Shown piece by piece: positions 14,714 to 20,563 of a stretch of DNA of 20,563 bases. Numbering within the stretch: position 1 is the stretch's first letter; every line of letters starts with the position of its first letter. Source of the DNA: UMGS1696 sp964463375 (GTDB lineage: Bacteria; Bacillota; Clostridia; Oscillospirales; CAG-272). Location: positions 1 through 20,563 of the forward strand of contig CAYXBQ010000043.1 in assembly GCA_964463375.1 (NCBI GenBank). Direction: 5' to 3'. Made by a program: the position numbers and the translations under genes. The notes under the pieces were generated by a model that saw only the letters and a program-made list of their open reading frames with translations, did no database searches and had not been told where the DNA came from.

Positions 14714-15201
14714 GTGAGCAGAAGCGGAAGATCCGCATCAATGGAATGGACGTGGTGATCCTTGCGGTGATCGCGGCGGCGGTACTGCTGCTGCTGTACG
14801 TATTCGTATGGAGCGCCGGACAGGAGACTACGGAAACGCAGTACGTGGATCTGGTCTATGTGGTGGAAGTGACGAGTCTGGATGGGCAGTTCCAAAACGC
14901 AGTTCAGGCAGGACAGCCGGTGCTGGATGCCGTTAAGCGGGGCAGCATGGGGACCGTACAGGGAACACCCCAGGTGACACCCATGAAGATAGCGGAATAC
15001 GACAACGAGAGCGGGCAGGAGGTCTACAACGAGGTGCCGGGCAAGTACCGGATGCTGGTCACCATCGAAGCCAAGGCAGCTGTGTCCGAGCAGGAATACA
15101 CCGTAGGCGGGCAGAGCGTATATGTGGGCGGCAAGATGAGCCTTGTGTTCCCTGGTATGAAATGCGACGGCTACTGTGTGGATCTGCTGGTGACGGAATA
15201 A
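14710..15201 (+). CDS. DUF4330-family membrane-anchored protein, copy 1
   Basis: A 163-residue protein with a short basic N terminus, one membrane helix (about 14-34, VVILAVIAAAVLLLLYVFVW) and an extracytoplasmic domain of about 125 residues predicted rich in beta strands. I assign it to DUF4330 from overall pattern: the INGMDVVIL start, a GTVQGTP block and a VGGKMSLVFPG end. No catalytic residues stand out. Translation is coupled to the ligase-family gene through an ATGA overlap, which suggests the two proteins work together at the membrane. A paralogue lies three genes downstream with the same architecture but little identity. Function unknown. Confidence 0.8.
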   Translation: MSEQKRKIRINGMDVVILAVIAAAVLLLLYVFVWSAGQETTETQYVDLVYVVEVTSLDGQFQNAVQAGQPVLDAVKRGSMGTVQGTPQVTPMKIAEYDNESGQEVYNEVPGKYRMLVTIEAKAAVSEQEYTVGGQSVYVGGKMSLVFPGMKCDGYCVDLLVTE

Positions 15202-15210
15202 TGACCCTAC

Positions 15211-15271
15211 CGCACAATTCACGGCTAACGCCTTGATGGCACATCTGCACCATCAGAACTGTGCGATGGTG
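15211..15271 (+). other. Intergenic RNA with alternative hairpins
   Basis: In the 125-base gap before the TagO-like gene, CGCACAATTC (15211-15220) pairs with GAACTGTGCG (15256-15265) at nine of ten positions and encloses TGATGG/CCATCA (15234-15239/15250-15255). A rival stem, CACCATC (15248-15254) with GATGGTG (15265-15271), uses the same CCATC and cannot coexist with it. No T-run follows. It may be a processing or translational control element; no known family is recognised. Confidence 0.4.
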
Positions 15272-15326
15272 TCAGGCAGCTTGCGGCTGTGGAAAAAAGT
15301 GAACGCTTGTATGGAGGAATAGGAAA

Positions 15327-16493
15327 ATGGAAACCGTGCAGTTTGTATATATGCTGGTGGGGGTGCTGTGCGCCTTTCTGCTGGCCTATACATTGACGCC
15401 GCCGGTGCGGGTACTGGCATTTCAGATCAAGGCCATCGACGTGCCCATGGACGACAGACGGATGCATACGAGGCCGATCCCACGGGTGGGGGGACTGGCG
15501 ATCTTTCTCAGCTTCACCCTGACCACCATGCTGTTTTGCAGCTACAGCACCACGCTTCTGACCGTGTGGCTGGGCGGTGCTGCCATCGTACTGCTGGGGA
15601 TGCTGGACGACATCTACCGGCTCCCGGCATGGTCTAAGCTGATCGTGCAGCTATTGGTGGCGGCCTTTGCAGTGTGGAACGGCCTGACCATCGACCACAT
15701 CAATTTAGGCGGCGAGTACATCCTGCTGGGGATCTGGAAATATCCGGTGACCATTGTGTGGATCGTGGGTCTGACCAACGCCATCAACTTCATGGACGGT
15801 CTGGACGGTCTGGCCTGCGGGATCTCTGCCATCTCCTCGATCTCCCTGACGCTGGTGTTGCTATTATCCGGCGACCTGGTCAATGCGTTTATCACCGGGA
15901 TCCTGGCGGCATCGTGCCTGGGCTTTTTGCCCTACAACGCCAACCCGGCACGGATCTTCATGGGAGACACAGGGGCGCTGTTCCTTGGGTACACCATGGC
16001 GGTCATGTCGGTGCAGGGGGTGTTCAAGCTCCATGCGATGCTGGCATTTTTGGTACCGCTGGCACTGTTTGCTCTGCCTCTGGGAGACACAGCCTTTGCC
16101 ATCCTGCGCCGGATCTGTGCGGGCAGAAGTCCCTTTTCGGCAGACCGCGGACACCTGCACCACCGGCTGGTAGACCTGGGCTTTACCCAGAAGGAATCGG
16201 TGAAGATCCTGTACGCCATATGCGCCATGATGGGTCTGATCGCCGTGTTCTTCACGGACGCTATGTTTGCGGAAGGCCGGTTTGTCAAGACCATTGGCAT
16301 CGCACTGCTGGCTGTGGGGATCTTTGTGGTGAACTTCCTCATCATGCGGGATCCGGAGACCAGACGGCATTCCGGTCTGACCGATGACGAAATGACCGTT
16401 GCCCAGTACCGTGCCGAGCTGGCAGAACGGGAACAGCGCAAGAAGGATCGCAAGGCCGCAAAGGCCCAGCACAATACCGATACCGATGCGTGA
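15327..16493 (+). CDS. Undecaprenyl-phosphate glycosyl-1-phosphate transferase (WecA/TagO type)
   Basis: Integral membrane transferase that puts a sugar-1-phosphate, usually GlcNAc-1-P, from a UDP-sugar onto undecaprenyl phosphate, the first step of teichoic-acid-like or other lipid-linked glycans. Eleven or so membrane helices are expected. Family motifs are all present: VPMDDRRMHTRPIPRVGG, the LDD pair at Asp94-Asp95, NAINFMDGLDGLA with Asp157 and Asp160, FMGDTGALFLG with Asp214, and the HLHHR box at 276-280. The 388-residue length is normal, with a charged C-terminal tail. GGAGG lies ten bases before the ATG. It is the TagO/WecA branch rather than MraY, judging by the DGLDGLA and HLHHR forms. 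It sits in an operon with a ligase-family protein and DUF4330 proteins. Confidence 0.93.
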   Translation: METVQFVYMLVGVLCAFLLAYTLTPPVRVLAFQIKAIDVPMDDRRMHTRPIPRVGGLAIFLSFTLTTMLFCSYSTTLLTVWLGGAAIVLLGMLDDIYRLPAWSKLIVQLLVAAFAVWNGLTIDHINLGGEYILLGIWKYPVTIVWIVGLTNAINFMDGLDGLACGISAISSISLTLVLLLSGDLVNAFITGILAASCLGFLPYNANPARIFMGDTGALFLGYTMAVMSVQGVFKLHAMLAFLVPLALFALPLGDTAFAILRRICAGRSPFSADRGHLHHRLVDLGFTQKESVKILYAICAMMGLIAVFFTDAMFAEGRFVKTIGIALLAVGIFVVNFLIMRDPETRRHSGLTDDEMTVAQYRAELAEREQRKKDRKAAKAQHNTDTDA

Positions 16494-16512
16494 ACCCAGG
16501 AAGGAACGCAGT

Positions 16513-17292
16513 ATGGCGCAGGCGCATCGAAATGATCGGCCGGAGAACACCAGCTTTCGGATCTGGCCCGGGGTGGCTGTGATCACGGCCTGTGCATCGC
16601 TACTATTCATCGTCGTCTACGTGGTGGCGTACCAGGCGCACCTGATCCCACTGCCGGGGCTGCTACAGCGACTGCTGGAACAGGGCGGCGAGAATCAGGT
16701 GGTGGCAGGGGAGAACATTTCGCAGGATGCCTATATGCCTGTGCAGGAATCCCTGGCGGTGACCTATTATACCCCCGAAGACGAAGACCCGACAGCACTG
16801 CTGGCTGCTATGCACACCCCGACCGTGTACCACCAACGGATGCGGATCACCCGGGGGACGGCGACGGATACGGTGGATCTGTATCGGCAGGAGGACTGCT
16901 GGAAGCTGATCGTGGAAAACAAAAGCGGCACATCGCTCTACCTGTGGGATGGGGCTGTGCTGTATCGGGAGAATCCCCTGTACCCGGAGGGTATCGAGAC
17001 GGTGCTGGGGGACAACACACCGGAGAGCCTGTTGGGACTGCCTGCACTTTCTTTGCTCCAAAGCGGGAACGGTACGGTGACGATGCAGCCGGAGAACAAG
17101 GCGCTGCGGGTGCGGTATCCCATAGAAGATGGATTGGAATGGAGCTGCCGGGTCACACTGGATGCGGCACTGGTCACAGAGGCACAGCTCACACGGAATG
17201 GCGAGGCGGTGCTTGTGATGTACACAGAATATTTTGATCTGGCACCGGAAAGCTGGACAACAACGCAGGACGACAAAGTTAACGCCGGCTGA
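16513..17292 (+). CDS. Unknown single-pass membrane protein of envelope operon
   Basis: A 259-residue protein that I do not recognise. Residues 18-40 form one membrane helix (GVAVITACASLLFIVVYVVAY); the rest, beginning with an acidic stretch (SLAVTYYTPEDEDPT), should lie outside the membrane. The exported part alternates short polar and hydrophobic runs with many aromatic residues (DLYRQEDCWKLIVENKSG, LYLWDGAVLYREN), as in beta-sheet domains of the LolA/RseB type, but that similarity is only impressionistic. I chose the ATG at 16513 because AGGAAGGA (16498-16505) precedes it; an in-frame ATG at 16399 lies inside the previous gene. It starts 19 bases after the TagO-like gene, hence the same operon. 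Its stop codon is within palindromic element B. Confidence 0.72.
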   Translation: MAQAHRNDRPENTSFRIWPGVAVITACASLLFIVVYVVAYQAHLIPLPGLLQRLLEQGGENQVVAGENISQDAYMPVQESLAVTYYTPEDEDPTALLAAMHTPTVYHQRMRITRGTATDTVDLYRQEDCWKLIVENKSGTSLYLWDGAVLYRENPLYPEGIETVLGDNTPESLLGLPALSLLQSGNGTVTMQPENKALRVRYPIEDGLEWSCRVTLDAALVTEAQLTRNGEAVLVMYTEYFDLAPESWTTTQDDKVNAG

Positions 17293-17362
17293 GGTTGAAA
17301 ACGCACCAAAAGACCATAGATCACAGCCTTTTGGCACGTTTTCTCGGTCTATCCGCATTAAC
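17278..17362 (+). repeat. Palindromic intergenic element, copy B
   Basis: An 85-bp relative of the element at 11022-11105. Both share GGTTGAAAACG, then CCATA and CAGCCTTTT in the loop, and GGCACGTTTTCTCG. Inner stems GAAAACG/CGTTTTC and CCAAAAG/CTTTTGG are separated by a symmetric CA/CA internal loop. Outer arms GTTAACGCCGG (17278-17288) and CCGCATTAAC (17353-17362) pair with one mismatch and one bulge although their sequence differs entirely from copy A. It fills the gap between the unknown membrane gene and the second DUF4330 gene. Confidence 0.75.
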
Positions 17363-17378
17363 GTATAGGAGGACGAAC

Positions 17379-17888
17379 ATGACTACAAAAAAACGGCACC
17401 TGGGTGCGCTGGATGTTTGCATATTGGTGGCACTACTGCTATGCATCGTAGGGGTGGCGGCACGGGCCCTGCTGCGGGACAATTCGGTGCTGGCGCAGAA
17501 CACCACCATGGACAAGTACACGGTGTATTTCTCCATTTCCGACATCCGCAGCACCTCGGAAAAATTCCTCAAGGACGGCAAGACCTTCTACCTGCACGAA
17601 GGTGGAGAGCTGTTCGGCACCTTAGTGGGCGACCCGGCTGTGACCTATGCCAAAAAGCTGTACGTGGACAACACGGGAAAAACAGTGGAGGTTTTCAACA
17701 ACACCGAAGAAGAGGGGATCTCCCGGATCGATGTGGAGGGCGCATTCCGGGTGTCGGCCATCGTGGATGAAAACGGCTTCCTCCTGCTGGGTGGCAACCG
17801 CACCATCGCCCCGCACCAGGAGCTGGAGCTGCGGAGCCGGGAGCTGTATGTGACCATCCAGATCAGCTCCATCGAGAAGGCCGGATAA
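17379..17888 (+). CDS. DUF4330-family membrane-anchored protein, copy 2
   Basis: A 169-residue protein with the same plan as the gene at 14710: a basic N terminus, one membrane helix (about 11-30, DVCILVALLLCIVGVAARAL) and an exported, probably beta-rich domain. The GELFGTLVGDPAV block and GFLLLGGNRTIAPHQELEL end correspond to the GTVQGTP and VGGKMSLVFPG parts of copy 1. Start at 17379 is set by AGGAGG (17367-17372); an earlier in-frame ATG at 17295 lies inside palindromic element B. The gene is followed after 13 bases by a 76-residue gene. Two diverged DUF4330 copies in one operon suggest a hetero-oligomer or two steps with different partners; function unknown. Confidence 0.8.
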   Translation: MTTKKRHLGALDVCILVALLLCIVGVAARALLRDNSVLAQNTTMDKYTVYFSISDIRSTSEKFLKDGKTFYLHEGGELFGTLVGDPAVTYAKKLYVDNTGKTVEVFNNTEEEGISRIDVEGAFRVSAIVDENGFLLLGGNRTIAPHQELELRSRELYVTIQISSIEKAG

Positions 17889-17901
17889 GGAGGGCTATGC
17901 T

Positions 17902-18132
17902 ATGTTGCCATGGTTCAAATCGGCGGCGGTGAAGGAACTGGAGCAGCTGGTCTTCAATATGCAGCAGAATCTGGAAAACAACTACAAGGATGCCGCCCAA
18001 CAGGCCAGAGTCCGGTTTGGGGAACGGCTGGAGGAGCTGCACGAGGCAGGAGCACTGCGGGAAAAAGAATACCACCGGTTTTCGGTGCTGTACACGGAAT
18101 ACTCCATGAAGATGACGGGGTACCACCACTAA
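17902..18132 (+). CDS. Small helical protein of unknown function
   Basis: A 76-residue protein with no recognised family. It is nearly all predicted helix, rich in Glu, Gln, Lys and Arg with heptad-like hydrophobic spacing (ELEQLVFNMQQNLENNYKD, RFGERLEELHEAGALREKEY), so a short coiled coil or helical hairpin is likely. There is no membrane segment or signal peptide. AAGGAGGG lies eight bases before the ATG, among the best ribosome sites in the window, which argues that the gene is real. It closes the envelope operon and is followed by a strong terminator. It may be a cytoplasmic partner of the membrane proteins upstream. Confidence 0.7.
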   Translation: MLPWFKSAAVKELEQLVFNMQQNLENNYKDAAQQARVRFGERLEELHEAGALREKEYHRFSVLYTEYSMKMTGYHH

Positions 18133-18137
18133 GCAGA

Positions 18138-18171
18138 AAAGATGCTCGTCGGGAAGGACGGCATCTTTTTT
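18138..18171 (+). terminator. Terminator of the envelope operon
   Basis: AAAGATGC (18138-18145) pairs with GCATCTTT (18161-18168), with GTC/GAC continuing the stem inward, then six T residues. It lies six bases after the stop of the 76-residue gene and separates the operon from spoIIR. Confidence 0.9.
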
Positions 18172-18181
18172 CTTTGTCTTT

Positions 18182-18210
18182 GCATAAACCGGCGGCTTTG
18201 GGAGAAGAAT
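18182..18210 (+). promoter_or_regulatory. Possible sigma-F promoter of spoIIR
   Basis: GCATA (18182-18186) fits the sigma-F -35 element. After 14 bases GGAGAAGAAT (18201-18210) fits the GGNNANANT -10 element only partly. spoIIR is known to be under sigma-F in Bacillus; here the weak -10 makes this tentative. Confidence 0.33.
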
Positions 18211-18242
18211 AGGGTATCTTCAAACATAGTGAGGGAAAACAT

Positions 18243-18908
18243 ATGCGGAAATGTATCTCGCTTGCGGTATCGATCCTGGTGGCGGCGGTGCTATTGTCTT
18301 TGCTCCCGATCCACGGGGAAGAGCAGATCTACGACCGGGTGCTGCGGCTGCACGTGCTGGCGGCATCGGATAGCGAAAGGGATCAGGCAGTGAAGCTCGT
18401 GGTGCGGGATCGGATATTGGAAACGGTGTCCCCCCTGCTGACCGACGTACACGACCGGGACACAGCTTCCGCCATTGTGACAGCCAACATCCCTGCCTTG
18501 CAGGAGAGCGCACAGGAGGCCTTAGAATCGTTGGGACGGACAGAGCAGGTTGTGGTAACGTTGACCAAGGAAAACTATCCCACACGGGCTTACGAAGGCT
18601 ATACGCTACCGGCGGGACGGTATCTGTCTCTGCGGGTGATCATTGGAGAAGGGGCGGGGCAGAACTGGTGGTGCGTGCTGTTCCCCAGTGTGTGCGGCCG
18701 CTTTGCCGCAGCGAACTTCGTTGGAGCGAGTGAAGATGGCTATCTGCAAGCGGGCCTGACACCGGCACAGTATCGCCTGATCACCCACACGGAGGAACCG
18801 GATGTACAGGTGCGATTTCGGCTGTTGGAATGGTTGGATGCGCTGCGGCAGGCGTTGGCGGGGGAAACAGGAGATGTGTGTGGCAAATGTGCTGTAGTAA
18901 TGGACTGA
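18243..18908 (+). CDS. spoIIR: Stage II sporulation protein R
   Basis: Secreted signalling protein made in the forespore that triggers SpoIIGA to process pro-sigma-E in the mother cell, linking the two compartments. An N-terminal signal or anchor helix (about 4-20) is followed by the diagnostic LRLHVLAASDSERDQAVKLVVRD block (34-56) and PAGRYLSLRVIIGEGAGQNWWCVLFPSVC (about 122-150), with the invariant NWWCVLFP. Length 221 is typical. GAGGG precedes the ATG. It forms its own unit after the envelope-operon terminator; no clear terminator follows its stop. Its presence indicates an organism that sporulates or descends from one that did. Confidence 0.95.
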   Translation: MRKCISLAVSILVAAVLLSLLPIHGEEQIYDRVLRLHVLAASDSERDQAVKLVVRDRILETVSPLLTDVHDRDTASAIVTANIPALQESAQEALESLGRTEQVVVTLTKENYPTRAYEGYTLPAGRYLSLRVIIGEGAGQNWWCVLFPSVCGRFAAANFVGASEDGYLQAGLTPAQYRLITHTEEPDVQVRFRLLEWLDALRQALAGETGDVCGKCAVVMD

Positions 18909-18973
18909 AATGCGGAAACTGACTGTGTAAAGTGCCAAAAGCGAAAAAAACGCAAAAAAAATGAAAAAAGGTG

Positions 18974-19002
18974 TTGACAAACGGACGAAGCTGTGGTATA
19001 AT
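18974..19002 (+). promoter_or_regulatory. Consensus promoter of the tRNA cluster
   Basis: Perfect TTGACA (18974-18979), 17-base spacer and perfect TATAAT (18997-19002), about 60 bases before the first tRNA. A strong promoter of this kind is expected for stable RNA. Confidence 0.93.
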
Positions 19003-19064
19003 ATTACCGTGCTCAGGTGAGAACACAGAAAACACAATGTTCGATAACATCTTGTTCACAATAT

Positions 19065-19141
19065 GGCGGAATAGCTCAGCTGGCTAGAGCAATCGGTTCA
19101 TACCCGATAGGTCGTGGGTTCAAGTCCAACTTCCGCTACCA
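19065..19141 (+). tRNA. tRNA-Met (CAT), elongator
   Basis: Complete cloverleaf: acceptor GGCGGAA/TTCCGCT with the G1-U72 pair usual for Firmicutes elongator tRNA-Met, D arm GCTC/GAGC, anticodon stem ATCGG/CCGAT with CAT at 19099-19101, T arm with GGTTCAAGTCC, and encoded CCA. The initiator form is excluded because it has an unpaired C1-A72. A tRNA-Ile with modified CAT anticodon is less likely. Confidence 0.93.
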
Positions 19142-19181
19142 TGCATCTTTTACGGTGCGAGGAACACAAAGGTAGGCTTAT

Positions 19182-19256
19182 GGCCCGTTGGTCAAGCGGC
19201 TAAGACACCGCCCTTTCACGGCGGTAACGGGAGTTCGATTCTCCCACGGGTCACCA
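19182..19256 (+). tRNA. tRNA-Glu (TTC), copy 1, CCA encoded
   Basis: Acceptor GGCCCGT/ACGGGTC, anticodon stem CCGCC/GGCGG with TTC at 19215-19217, T arm GGGAGTTCGATTCTCCC, discriminator A and encoded CCA. The sequence closely follows the known Firmicutes tRNA-Glu pattern. Confidence 0.96.
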
Positions 19257-19281
19257 TAGATCCTGCCTTTGTGTGTTTTCC

Positions 19282-19353
19282 GGCCCGTTGGTCAAGCGGC
19301 TAAGACACCGCCCTTTCACGGCGGTAACGGGAGTTCGATTCTCCCACGGGTCA
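19282..19353 (+). tRNA. tRNA-Glu (TTC), copy 2, no CCA
   Basis: Its 72 bases are identical to copy 1 from G1 to the discriminator, with anticodon TTC at 19315-19317. The genomic 3' end reads TCATAA, so CCA is not encoded and must be added by the nucleotidyltransferase. A recent tandem duplication is the simplest origin. Confidence 0.94.
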
Positions 19354-19354
19354 T

Positions 19355-19383
19355 AAAGCAGTACAGAAATGTGCTGCTTTTTT
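19355..19383 (+). terminator. Terminator of the tRNA cluster
   Basis: AAAGCAG (19355-19361) pairs with CTGCTTT (19374-19380), the stem running inward through AC/GT, then further T residues. It begins two bases after tRNA-Glu copy 2. Confidence 0.87.
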
Positions 19384-19479
19384 CGTTTTGTAGGAAACTA
19401 TTTCCATTCCACTGTCGTCATAGAGAATACCCCATCGGTATTTGGGGAAAACTATAGAATTTTGCAAAAGGGGATACAC

Positions 19480-20433
19480 ATGACAGAGACGACCCAAACG
19501 ATCTTTGCAGAGCACGAGATTCGAAAATCAAAAAAACAAAAATCCGCTTTTTTGTCGTATGTGCAGGAGCAGGCGAAAAGCTGGGGCTACCACTGCCATG
19601 TGGAAAAAGGCTCCTTTGGCGCACAGAATCTGGTGGTGGGCGATCCCGCCGGTGCCAAGGTGATCTATACCGCTCACTACGATACCTGCGCTGTCCTGCC
19701 GTTTCCCAATTTGATCACACCTACGTGCCTGCCGCTGTATCTGCTCTATCAGATCGGTGTCGTCGTGCTGTTTATGGTGCTGCCCATGCTGCTTCTGGCT
19801 GTGGTAACAGGCGCACTGACGGCACTGGCCGGTGTGGGGGAAGACCTGGCGCTGCTGCTTGTGGGCATCGTTTCCTATGGGTTCCTGCTCTTCTTCTGCT
19901 GGTGGGTGATGGCGGGACCGGCCAATCGGCACACTGCCAACGACAACACCTCCGGAGTCACGGTGCTGCTGGACAGTATGCAGACCATGCCTGTGGAAAA
20001 CCGGGGAGATGTGGCGTATGTTTTCTTTGATCTGGAGGAGATGGGTCTCTTTGGCTCCAGCGGATATTACAGCCGCCACAAAAAGGAGATGCAGGACAAG
20101 CTGGTGGTCAATTTCGACTGCGTGTCCGATGGAGATACGATCCTGTTGGCACCGCAAAGAAAAGCAAAGTCCTACCTGCCAACGCTCCGGGAAGCCTTTC
20201 CGACCACCGAAGCCTGTGCTGTAGCAATGCCGAAACGAGGCGTATTCTATCCCTCCGACCAGATATGCTTCCCCTGCGGCGTAGGCGTGGCGGCCATGCG
20301 GAAAACAAAGCGGGGTGGACTATTATATATGGACAAGATCCACACAGGCAAGGATGTGGTGTACCGGGAAGAAAATATTGCGTACCTGGTGGACGGCATG
20401 GTGCGGATGGCACAAGGCTTTTGCACCAAATGA
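19480..20433 (+). CDS. Membrane-inserted M28 family metallopeptidase
   Basis: A 317-residue di-zinc peptidase of family M28 (aminopeptidase type). All expected ligands are seen: His66 in YTAHYDT, bridging Asp155 in NDNTSG, Glu186-Glu187 in FFDLEEMGLFGSSGYY (general base and ligand), Asp213 in NFDC and His288 in DKIHTGKD. Between the first and second ligands, residues about 84-146 form two strongly hydrophobic segments ending in FFCWWVMAG, a membrane hairpin not found in soluble M28 enzymes. There is no signal peptide, so the catalytic parts probably face the cytoplasm. Start 19480 follows AAAAGGGG; an earlier in-frame ATG at 19369 lies within the tRNA terminator. It stands alone between two terminators. 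Substrate unknown. Confidence 0.86.
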   Translation: MTETTQTIFAEHEIRKSKKQKSAFLSYVQEQAKSWGYHCHVEKGSFGAQNLVVGDPAGAKVIYTAHYDTCAVLPFPNLITPTCLPLYLLYQIGVVVLFMVLPMLLLAVVTGALTALAGVGEDLALLLVGIVSYGFLLFFCWWVMAGPANRHTANDNTSGVTVLLDSMQTMPVENRGDVAYVFFDLEEMGLFGSSGYYSRHKKEMQDKLVVNFDCVSDGDTILLAPQRKAKSYLPTLREAFPTTEACAVAMPKRGVFYPSDQICFPCGVGVAAMRKTKRGGLLYMDKIHTGKDVVYREENIAYLVDGMVRMAQGFCTK

Positions 20434-20437
20434 ATAC

Positions 20438-20504
20438 AAAAAATGCTCTCTGTGACATACTGTATGTCCGACATACAATATGTCCGTACCAGAGAGCATT
20501 TTTT
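20438..20504. terminator. Bidirectional terminator with tandem inner palindromes
   Basis: A 14-bp perfect stem, AAAAAATGCTCTCT (20438-20451) with AGAGAGCATTTTTT (20491-20504), ends in T runs on both strands. The enclosed 39 bases contain two adjacent hairpins, GACATAC-T-GTATGTC (20454-20468) and GACATA-CAA-TATGTC (20470-20484), so the whole folds as a three-way junction. It ends the M28 gene and may serve a converging gene beyond the window. The last 60 bases show no gene. Confidence 0.88.
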
Positions 20505-20563
20505 ATTTCAGCGCATTGTAAAATGAAGTTGCACTACCGATAACGGTAACAAGAAATCAAAAA

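Noticed and set aside
18909..18973. Terminator for spoIIR
   Set aside because: Only a three-base GCG/CGC stem around an A-run is present, with no plus-strand T-run.
20535..20548. Small hairpin TACCG/CGGTA at the window end
   Set aside because: No T-run follows on either strand and the stem is only five pairs.

Overview
The window looks like chromosomal DNA of a spore-forming member of the Clostridia, most likely Oscillospiraceae and Ruminococcus-like. The evidence is a SpoIIR homologue, a T-box leader in front of ileS, an HPr that keeps both His15 and Ser46, many strong AGGAGG-type ribosome sites, and protein sequences that read like family members from that group. I see no phage, plasmid, IS or CRISPR sequence. 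The genus is an inference, since no 16S rRNA gene is present.

Layout. From about 250 to 4660 three genes lie on the minus strand: gdhA (glutamate dehydrogenase), fucI (L-fucose isomerase) and a divergent M14-carboxypeptidase-like gene that has lost the zinc motif. Each has its own promoter, and the first two have clear terminators. A divergent promoter region follows. The rest of the window is on the plus strand: a T-box leader and ileS (type 2 IleRS); ptsH (HPr) behind a strongly folded leader; uvrC; the overlapping pair rsmD-coaD with a terminator; and a likely envelope-polymer operon running from 12.4 to 18.1 kb. That operon holds an O-antigen-ligase/polymerase-family protein, a DUF4330 protein, a WecA/TagO-type glycosyl-1-phosphate transferase, an unknown single-pass protein, a second DUF4330 protein and a 76-residue protein, and ends at a terminator. 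After it come spoIIR, a tRNA cluster (Met, Glu, Glu), and a membrane-inserted M28 metallopeptidase that ends at an elaborate hairpin terminator.

How the genes relate. gdhA, fucI and ptsH belong to nitrogen and carbon metabolism, and a partial cre-like site near fucI could link it to HPr-Ser46-P/CcpA control. ileS responds to uncharged tRNA-Ile. The 12.4-18.1 kb cluster combines a lipid-linked glycan initiator, a polymerase/ligase-type protein and several single-pass extracytoplasmic proteins, which suggests assembly of a secondary wall glycan or teichoic-acid-like polymer.

The least ordinary content is between genes: an 84/85-bp palindromic element present twice (end of uvrC, and between the unknown membrane gene and the second DUF4330 gene) with unlike but self-complementary outer arms; folded leaders before ptsH and the ligase-family gene; alternative hairpins before the TagO-like gene; and a tandem palindrome inside the last terminator. 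These, with the DUF4330 cluster, are the best candidates for undescribed biology. All RNA folds were found by eye.
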